A stretch of DNA of 6,736 nt from CAZJBS01 sp964544475. Lineage in GTDB: Bacteria; CLD3; SB21. Below the pieces are notes generated by a model, which was given only the letters and a program-made list of their open reading frames with translations, did not search any database and was not told the DNA's origin. Where the stretch lies: positions 1-6,736 of the forward strand of contig CAZJBS010000069.1 in the NCBI GenBank assembly GCA_964544475.1, in the 5' to 3' direction. Position numbers and translations under genes: made by a program. This document shows, piece after piece, positions 1 to 4,698 of the stretch; positions within the stretch are counted from its first letter, which is position 1; every line of letters begins with the position of its first letter.

Positions 1-62
1 AGCGCATGGGCAATATATCAAAGGCCGAAAGGATAATCAAGGAAGGGTTCCGCGCTGGCGAC
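1..62. other. window edge, no recognised feature
   Basis: This short stretch lies beyond the gene A terminator. A plus-strand frame opens at 6 and runs to 152, but it crosses the terminator hairpin and the antisense 3' end of gene A, and its translation is not recognisable. No ribosome binding site can be seen because the window starts here. It may belong to a neighbouring unit outside the window. Confidence 0.3.
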
Positions 63-93
63 AAAAGAGCCCGCCATGTTGGACGGGCTTTTT
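63..93 (-). terminator. intrinsic terminator of gene A, possibly bidirectional
   Basis: A GC-rich stem pairs agcccgcc (68-75) with ggacgggct (81-89), with one bulged A and a 5-nt loop. It is flanked by aaaa on the left (63-66) and tttt on the right (90-93). On the minus strand it lies 26 nt after the gene A stop codon and is followed by CUUUUGU, so it suits termination of gene A. The T run on the plus strand would also let it stop transcription coming from the left edge. The U tract is short, so efficiency is uncertain. Confidence 0.65.
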
Positions 94-115
94 GGATGAG
101 TGAGGTCGGCCAGGG

Positions 116-2011
116 CTACTTCAGAAGATTCATCTTCATGGTCTTGATCTGATCACCCGCCTGCAGCCGGTACAAATACAGACCGCTCGCAACTTCATTG
201 CCGGAATCGTCTTTTCCGTTCCAGGTGATTTCTTTGGCTCCGGCCTCCTGGTAATCATTGACCAGGGTTGCCACGTGCTGTCCGACAGCGTTGAATATCT
301 TCAATGTGACATGGCCGGCTTCCGGGATTTCATAGCTGATGCGGGTCGTCGGGTTAAACGGATTGGGGCTGTTTTGTGCCAGGAGGAACTGATGTCGATG
401 ACCTTCCTCCCCGGCTGTCTTTGGCAGCATCGCACCGACGGCGACAGCCATGCTGTTGGAAACGGCCGATAGTTGATTTTGGCTGTCTTGCGCCTTGATC
501 CTGTAGTGCGCATAATTGTGCGCCCAACTGCCGCCGATGATGAAGTCATCCTCGATCCAGGAGGTTCCTCCCACAGCGGCTTTCAGAGACCATGTGGTTG
601 GCGGTACGGACGGACTGGTCGAAAATCCCCGCCAGACCTCATATCCGGTCACATCCAATTCAGGGTTGGCTTTCCAGGACACACGAATCAAGTTGGATGT
701 CGGAGTATTTTTGCCGACGTACACAAGGACGGGTTTGGACGGCGGAGCATTATCCAGGCGCTTGAAGATTTTGACATCGCCATAGTATGAGATGGCCATG
801 ATCGAACGGGAGCCATTGCCCTGGATATCCTCCATGACATAGCTTCGAAGGTCCATTGTGTTGAGTGCGGGCAGGTCCAGATCGACTGTGTTGTCGGGGT
901 AACCGGATGGTCCGTCATTATAGTGAATGCCGATGTTGGTGCCTGAGGAACTGGGTATTCCGGGTATCAACCACAGCCACGCGGGAGCTATGTCTGTCTT
1001 GCCGTCGCAGTCGACATCAGCGAGAACCACGTGCCTTTTGAAGTGCGAAGCAGTCCATACCAGGCTCTTGGTGACGCCATCCTTGACGCCTCCGTCAAAC
1101 GACAATTCTTCGAAACCGTCGTTGTTCAGGTCGGCGCCGTCGATGCGCATGCCTATGTCGTAGGAAGACTCAATACTTCCGAAACTGCTTTCAAGCCAGT
1201 GTGTGGAAGGATTGGGATTGTTGAATATTCGATTGTCAATATGGCGGGTCTCGGTACCCATACCGTCATCGACAATCACGAGATCGTCATAGAATGGCTC
1301 TCCGCCGTATTTCTGGTAGTCCACGAAACCAATGCCGCGTATCGTATTGAGATTGTGGTGGCCTCCGAGCTTCGTATTGTCGATCACGTAGTTCGGGTCA
1401 TATGCCTGCGTTCCAAAATTGTAAATTCCAAAACTGAGAAACCCGCCTGAAGTATTGTTCGTGTAGATATACACCACGTTATTGATCGCGATGGCAATGT
1501 CTTCGAGCTCGACAGTCGGATTATCCATGGCGACGCCGTTTATGTTTCCAATTGCCATCATTTTGATGGTTCCGGCAGGGAGCGTCGTAACGAAGGGGCT
1601 TTGGAAACCCGATGCCGTGTACTTGTACACGGTGAGCTTGTTAGTGCCGTTGTCCGTGTACAATAACGCCAGATCACGATACGTTGTGCCGTCGAAATTG
1701 CCGACAGCCATGTCCTTCAGATAGTAATCGGCCGATTGGCTCGAAAAAGTAATGGCCGTTACGCTTGAACCCATGGTGCCGGAACCATTGTTGGGCAAAT
1801 ACTTCACGTAAAAAGCGGGCCTCAGGTAGGGTATCCCTATGTCATTTTGACCGTAAAGAACGTCCGCGGATGTATTGTTGTCGGCCTGGGATACGAGACC
1901 GTCGACGATGTTTCCGACTTGATATGCCGTGCCGTCGTCGAATTGCACTTGGGCATGCAGGAAGAGAGTGGCGAAAGATAGCATGGCAAACAGAGCAGCT
2001 GTCGTCTTCAT
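116..2011 (-). CDS. gene A: secreted FG-GAP/VCBS beta-propeller protein with FN3 and type IX-like sorting domain (631 aa)
   Basis: Residues 1-20 form a Sec signal peptide (basic MK start, hydrophobic core, likely cleavage after LHA before QVQF) with no lipobox cysteine. Residues about 40-415 hold seven FG-GAP/VCBS-like units, whose acidic loops lie near 41, 102, 153, 226, 292, 330 and 393. Only the fifth (DLNNDGFEE, 294-302) and sixth (DVDCDGKTD, 332-340) look like good calcium loops; units 3 and 4 carry insertions. Residues about 425-522 are a fibronectin type III domain (VSWKANPELDVTGYEVWRG; YRIKAQDS). After a linker (about 523-543) comes the FlgD-Ig/Por_Secre_tail module (546-631) with NPFNPTT at 551-557 and SGLYLYRL. 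The ATG at 2009-2011 is supported by AAGGAG five bases upstream. The family suggests export and surface attachment by a type IX-type system; the ligand is unknown. The C-terminal 200 residues are nearly identical to gene C at DNA level, but the propeller halves are distant. Confidence 0.93.
   Translation of the reverse strand: MKTTAALFAMLSFATLFLHAQVQFDDGTAYQVGNIVDGLVSQADNNTSADVLYGQNDIGIPYLRPAFYVKYLPNNGSGTMGSSVTAITFSSQSADYYLKDMAVGNFDGTTYRDLALLYTDNGTNKLTVYKYTASGFQSPFVTTLPAGTIKMMAIGNINGVAMDNPTVELEDIAIAINNVVYIYTNNTSGGFLSFGIYNFGTQAYDPNYVIDNTKLGGHHNLNTIRGIGFVDYQKYGGEPFYDDLVIVDDGMGTETRHIDNRIFNNPNPSTHWLESSFGSIESSYDIGMRIDGADLNNDGFEELSFDGGVKDGVTKSLVWTASHFKRHVVLADVDCDGKTDIAPAWLWLIPGIPSSSGTNIGIHYNDGPSGYPDNTVDLDLPALNTMDLRSYVMEDIQGNGSRSIMAISYYGDVKIFKRLDNAPPSKPVLVYVGKNTPTSNLIRVSWKANPELDVTGYEVWRGFSTSPSVPPTTWSLKAAVGGTSWIEDDFIIGGSWAHNYAHYRIKAQDSQNQLSAVSNSMAVAVGAMLPKTAGEEGHRHQFLLAQNSPNPFNPTTRISYEIPEAGHVTLKIFNAVGQHVATLVNDYQEAGAKEITWNGKDDSGNEVASGLYLYRLQAGDQIKTMKMNLLK
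128..730 (-). repeat. 603-bp direct repeat, copy 1 (FN3 plus sorting-module cassette of gene A)
   Basis: This segment matches 4711-5313 at a constant offset of 4583 bases without gaps. By eye there are five mismatches, at 614, 619, 638, 678 and 686, all transitions; 128-613 is identical over 486 bases. Three differences are silent, and two change residues (Ser/Phe and Thr/Ala in the FN3 domain). Similarity breaks off sharply at 730/731 towards the propeller. It becomes imperfect in the last four codons before the stop and disappears after the stop. The silent-site identity means a recent duplication or gene conversion, not protein-level conservation. Confidence 0.97.
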
Positions 2012-2060
2012 GATAACTCCTTAGTAGGTTACGTTTGAAAACATGCCTGCAAATACCTAC
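2012..2060 (-). promoter_or_regulatory. gene A ribosome binding site and leader with ACCUAC/GUAGGU pairing
   Basis: On the minus strand AAGGAG (2022-2017) stands 5 nt before the gene A ATG. The bases directly 5' of it are ACCUAC (2029-2024). This can pair with GUAGGU at 2060-2055 in the same leader, or with a second GUAGGU at 2087-2082 in the loop of the upstream hairpin. The two pairings exclude each other, so a leader switch is possible. The ribosome binding site is clear; the switch is inference from complementarity alone. Confidence 0.5.
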
Positions 2061-2063
2061 ATT

Positions 2064-2109
2064 CGGAGTGTAGAGCTTTAGACCTACCGGGTTTTTTCTC
2101 TACACTCCG
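2064..2109 (-). promoter_or_regulatory. 12-bp perfect hairpin in the gene A leader
   Basis: CGGAGTGTAGAG (2064-2075) pairs perfectly with CTCTACACTCCG (2098-2109) around a 22-nt loop (2076-2097). In minus-strand RNA the loop starts with six A and contains CCGGUAGGU. It directly abuts the next hairpin at 2109, so the two stems could stack coaxially. No U run follows on the minus strand, which argues against a simple terminator and leaves a leader or mRNA-stability role open. Confidence 0.6.
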
Positions 2110-2135
2110 GGGCAAAAGGATTTTCCTTTTGCCCC
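2109..2135 (-). terminator. 12-bp perfect hairpin downstream of gene B (terminator or 3'-end stabiliser)
   Basis: GGGGCAAAAGGA (2109-2120) pairs with TCCTTTTGCCCC (2124-2135) around a 3-nt loop. It begins 47 nt past the gene B stop codon on the minus strand. The T-rich tail (ATCTTTTT, 2136-2143) lies on the plus-strand side, so as a textbook Rho-independent terminator it would act on plus-strand transcripts. On the minus strand it is a stable 3' hairpin without a U tract. It may end or protect the gene B message, or mark a processing point between genes B and A. Confidence 0.5.
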
Positions 2136-2182
2136 ATCTTTTTACGGTCCATGAATCATCGATCCTCCTTTCCCTGTGACAC

Positions 2183-3958
2183 TTATCTTATCAGGAGCAT
2201 CTTCCGGCTTAGGCTCGCTCCTGCCGATTCAAGCTGGTATATGTATATGCCGGTAGCGATTTCCTTTCCTCCGTTGTTTTTCCCATCCCAGATGACCCTG
2301 CGTTCTCCCGGCGGCTCCACACGATCAACGAGCGTTCTCACCAATTGCCCCAACGCATTGTAAATCCGCAATCGCACTTGTCCATGTTTCGGCAGGGAAT
2401 AGGCAATCGTCGTCGAGGGATTGAAGGGATTGGGGTAGTTCTGGTAGAGTATCAGGCGTTGAGGCAATTGTGTTCCAGGACCCGGTAACGTTGAGATGAG
2501 GTTGTTAAAAAGAAGTACAACGCCCACTCCATATGAATTCGACGATGCACCGGCAACAAGCTCAGGTTGGTCGTCGCCTGTAATGTCGACGCTAAGTATG
2601 GATGTGGAGACACGTGTGTCGAGACTTGAGCAATCCGAGTAAATAGCATCCGAGTCAAAATCGTACAGCGTCGTATCGCGGTAACCAAATCCCTTGAACA
2701 GATGAATTTTGCCATATTCGGCGCATCCGGCCGACCAGATTGCGAGGTCATTCTGCCCGTCATGGTTCAAATCGCCTGCGGCTATGCTCTCTCCAAACCG
2801 TCCGGTGAAGTAACCCGGCACAGTGCCCTCAATCGTCACATCGGCCTCATTGCTCGACAGATAAACTGGCCACGGATCGCGGCCATAGAAAACATACACC
2901 ATGCCCTCCCGCGATGTGGTCGTTTGCTGATCGTAGTGACTCCTTCCGATGATCAGGTCGCCGACCGAATCCGAGTTGATATCCTCCGCTACAATCGACA
3001 ACGGTCCCGTCCCGTCAAACCAGGTGTAGGAATCGGGCTCCATTTCTATGATCACATCCGCATCGTCCACACGGACTGAATCCACCAGCGGTTCTCCGCC
3101 ATAAATGACACACACCGCCTGAATGGGTTCCATGTTGTATCGGATTCCTCCGGATATCGCAATATCTTCGTAACCATCACCATTGATGTCTCCCATCTTG
3201 ATTGGCAACCGGTCGCTCGTACTCAAGGAAGTCGCATACAAAATGGCAGAACGATTGGTGACACTGATGTTCGAAGCGCCGAATGTCATGGAACCGTAAA
3301 ACAAGTAGGCACTGAATCCGAAATTGGAGCCCAATGGAGAATAATACCGCGTCAAAAACAACACATCGTCGTATCCGTCATTATTGAAATCCCCGGACGT
3401 CGGATGCTCCCCGATCAAATAAATCGACTTCTTCCAGTTGGCCGAATCAAAATAGCCCTCGATATACCCATCGGCCTGGGAAGTGTAGAGATGGGTTTGG
3501 TTTCGTATGGTCTTGCCAAGAAAGATGTATAACCGGTTCAAGGTCAAATACGAAGGGTTGCCCATGTCGTCGATGTACGTGCAATCAACCTCCGTGGCCG
3601 CCGAGAGAATATCGTAGAGTGAGTCGCCATCCACGTCGCAACACAGGATGCCCCAGGAAGTAAAACCCCCGAATTCTGTCTCTCCGTCGATGATCAAATC
3701 GGCCGATTGGACGGGAATGTTCCCTGAGAAATTCCGTCCAAAGAACACATACATCCGGCCGGAGTTTTCGATTCCATCGGCATCGTAGCCGCCTGCACCC
3801 ATGATGACATCATGCACACCGTCGCCATTGATGTCTCCTGCCACGGAACTAACACAGGACAAGCAATCGCCTGGGCTTTCCCCGACGAACGTTGCCTTTA
3901 CGGGTGGCAGCTGGGCGTAAGCCAACTGGGAGAGGAGAAAAAGCACAAAGAATTTCAT
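2183..3958 (-). CDS. gene B: secreted seven-repeat FG-GAP (integrin-alpha-like) beta-propeller protein with type IX-like sorting domain (591 aa)
   Basis: The signal peptide is MKFFVLFLLSQLAYA with likely cleavage before QLPPV. Seven FG-GAP repeats follow, with acidic loops starting near residues 41 (GDINGDGVHD), 107 (DVDGDSLYD), 189 (GDFNNDGYDD), 257 (GDINGDGYED), 325 (EDINSDSVGD), 395 (GDLNHDGQND) and 457 (VDITGDDQPE). Spacings are 62-82 residues, and most units also have a VYVFYG-type strand. Seven units is the blade number of integrin-alpha propellers, and DxNxDGxxD loops bind calcium in that family. There is no FN3 domain. Residues about 504-591 are the FlgD-Ig/Por_Secre_tail module (YPNPFNPST, then IWDGKNNGG and TGIYIYQL, ending in Arg). 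Cysteines include C32, C35, C106 and C107. The ATG at 3956-3958 has AAAAGGA 7 nt upstream. Probably surface exposed; its binding partner cannot be inferred. Confidence 0.94.
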   Translation of the reverse strand: MKFFVLFLLSQLAYAQLPPVKATFVGESPGDCLSCVSSVAGDINGDGVHDVIMGAGGYDADGIENSGRMYVFFGRNFSGNIPVQSADLIIDGETEFGGFTSWGILCCDVDGDSLYDILSAATEVDCTYIDDMGNPSYLTLNRLYIFLGKTIRNQTHLYTSQADGYIEGYFDSANWKKSIYLIGEHPTSGDFNNDGYDDVLFLTRYYSPLGSNFGFSAYLFYGSMTFGASNISVTNRSAILYATSLSTSDRLPIKMGDINGDGYEDIAISGGIRYNMEPIQAVCVIYGGEPLVDSVRVDDADVIIEMEPDSYTWFDGTGPLSIVAEDINSDSVGDLIIGRSHYDQQTTTSREGMVYVFYGRDPWPVYLSSNEADVTIEGTVPGYFTGRFGESIAAGDLNHDGQNDLAIWSAGCAEYGKIHLFKGFGYRDTTLYDFDSDAIYSDCSSLDTRVSTSILSVDITGDDQPELVAGASSNSYGVGVVLLFNNLISTLPGPGTQLPQRLILYQNYPNPFNPSTTIAYSLPKHGQVRLRIYNALGQLVRTLVDRVEPPGERRVIWDGKNNGGKEIATGIYIYQLESAGASLSRKMLLIR

Positions 3959-3965
3959 AAAAAAG

Positions 3966-4040
3966 TCCTTTTGTGAAAAGGAATCTTAGGAAGGGAATTC
4001 ATACGAAGATCCTCATCTTCCTGCTACGATCCCTCGTAGC
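3966..4040 (-). promoter_or_regulatory. structured gene B leader: three short hairpins, the last covering the ribosome binding site
   Basis: Reading the minus strand 5' to 3': GCTACGA/TCGTAGC with loop GGGA (4040-4023); GAAGAT/ATCTTC with loop GAGG (4020-4005); then TCCTTTT/AAAAGGA with loop CAC (3982-3966). The last stem contains the AAGGA Shine-Dalgarno of gene B. All three stems are perfect, of 7, 6 and 7 bp. Each hairpin carries a GGA trinucleotide, in or at the loop for the first two and in the stem for the third. Folding could hinder ribosome access; the third stem is mostly A-U and weak. Confidence 0.5.
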
Positions 4041-4067
4041 CCCGGTTGAATACGTTAGACCCGGCTA

Positions 4068-4090
4068 AATATAAGCAAAAAAAAAAAAAA
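4068..4090 (-). promoter_or_regulatory. candidate gene B promoter with a 14-nt homopolymer tract
   Basis: On the minus strand, TATATTTAG (starting at 4073) follows a run of 14 T (4090-4077) and GCT. TATATT resembles a -10 hexamer, and TATATTTA resembles the Bacteroidota -7 element TAnnTTTG. A TTTG lies just upstream of the T run, about 17 bases before TATATT. Transcription from here would give a leader of about 105 nt that includes the three hairpins. Promoter rules for this lineage are unknown, so the call is tentative. Confidence 0.35.
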
Positions 4091-4130
4091 CAAATGCAAA
4101 ATCAAATATTATTGCCATGCCTGTGGTTGG

Positions 4131-4160
4131 CACAGAGTACGAAGACACACAGAGAAGACA
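4131..4160. repeat. degenerate CACAGAG/GAAGACA microrepeat
   Basis: CACAGAG occurs at 4131-4137 and 4148-4154, each followed by GAAGACA (4141-4147 and 4154-4160), giving two imperfect tandem units. Purine-rich intergenic strings of this CACAGAG/ACGAAG kind are scattered in many environmental bacterial genomes; their function is not established. It lies in the gene-free region far upstream of gene B. Confidence 0.4.
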
Positions 4161-4301
4161 ATCAGGATGAATCACGACACGCCCATGAAGTGTCGCGACA
4201 CCATCGATTCCAAATCCATTGACCAGATCAAATAAAACATGGTCGGGGAATCCTTCGGCGTCCTAACTTCGAACGCGCGTTGCAGCCACGGTGTCGTGAC
4301 T
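4161..4301. other. gene-free spacer with short inverted repeats
   Basis: No convincing gene is present. GTGTCGCGACAC (4190-4201) is a perfect 12-bp palindrome. TCACGACAC (4172-4180) is repeated inverted as GTGTCGTGA (4291-4299), just outside the MITE-like element. A short minus-strand frame, 4413-4228, crosses into the repeat and looks spurious. I see no other signal here. Confidence 0.4.
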
Positions 4302-4548
4302 TTGAACCACCCCCGTACCCCCTCCTTACGCCACGCCAATCGTACGTAAATGTTGGAATTCTGGCGTAAGGAGGGGGACTTTTTTTTAGATGACCTCCTG
4401 GCGCCAAATCCAATCGTTATTTTTTGAAGATCTCATCTGTCGCAGAAAGGAGGAAGAACGCAAAAATCAAGTCCCCCTCCTTGCTCCGGAAAATCTGAAT
4501 CCCAGAACAAACGTCCGGGAGCAAGGAGGGGGTCCGGGGGTGGTTCAA
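4302..4548. repeat. MITE-like composite palindromic element (two inverted hairpin units)
   Basis: The ends are inverted: 4302-4327 matches the reverse complement of 4523-4548 at 25 of 26 bases (TTGAACCACCCCC...). Each half is a hairpin. Unit A pairs 4318-4333 with 4362-4377 (16 bp perfect). Unit B pairs 4473-4487 with 4518-4532 (15 bp perfect). The inner arms also match inverted over 14 bases (4368-4381 with 4469-4482, AAGGAGGGGGACTT). The stems differ in sequence just after CCTCCTT (ACGCC versus GCTCC) but stay paired. Each unit ends in GGGGGACTT followed by T-rich sequence pointing inward, so both could stop convergent transcripts. There is no transposase and no clear target duplication. 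It resembles non-autonomous palindromic intergenic repeats. Confidence 0.75.
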
Positions 4549-4644
4549 CGAATAATACTGAATCCAAACACGCATTCTCTTCACGACCTCATCGACATTT
4601 CCCCACGCACGATCCGGCACAAAGAAATGGACTTTCACCAAGAA

Positions 4645-4677
4645 CAAAGCCCCGCTTCATTGATTCAGCGGGCTTTG
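4645..4677 (-). terminator. intrinsic terminator of gene C
   Basis: CAAAGCCCCGCT (4645-4656) pairs with AGCGGGCTTTG (4667-4677) with one bulged C and a 10-nt loop. On the minus strand it lies 21 nt past the gene C stop codon and is followed by UUCUUGG, so the U tract is poor. The G+C stem framed by AAA/TTT resembles the hairpin after gene A, which supports the reading. Confidence 0.65.
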
Positions 4678-4698
4678 GCATAACATCTACCATCTCGA

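Noticed and set aside
6..152. 48-aa plus-strand frame at the left edge
   Set aside because: It reads through the terminator hairpin and into the antisense end of gene A. The start context is cut off by the window and no family is recognisable.
1031..1450. 139-aa open frame on the plus strand
   Set aside because: It lies fully antisense to the propeller of gene A and has no family signature. The real frame shows FG-GAP motifs.
2082..2110. CCGGUAGGU in the gene A leader, reminiscent of part of the cyclic-di-GMP-I riboswitch
   Set aside because: The other conserved parts of that riboswitch (the GGGCAAACC-type segment, GNRA tetraloop and receptor) are absent, so the match is probably chance.
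2702..3079. 125-aa open frame on the plus strand
   Set aside because: It is antisense to gene B repeats 5 and 6, and its translation looks like low-complexity shadow sequence.
4302..4548. CRISPR-like or insertion-sequence reading of the repeated GC-rich arms
   Set aside because: There are only two inverted units rather than regularly spaced direct repeats, and no transposase frame lies inside. A non-autonomous palindromic element fits better.
4390..4683. 97-aa plus frame, and overlapping 76-aa minus frame at 4417-4647
   Set aside because: Both run through the palindromic element, and the plus frame also crosses the gene C terminator hairpin. Proline/leucine-rich strings are the usual false translation of such repeats.
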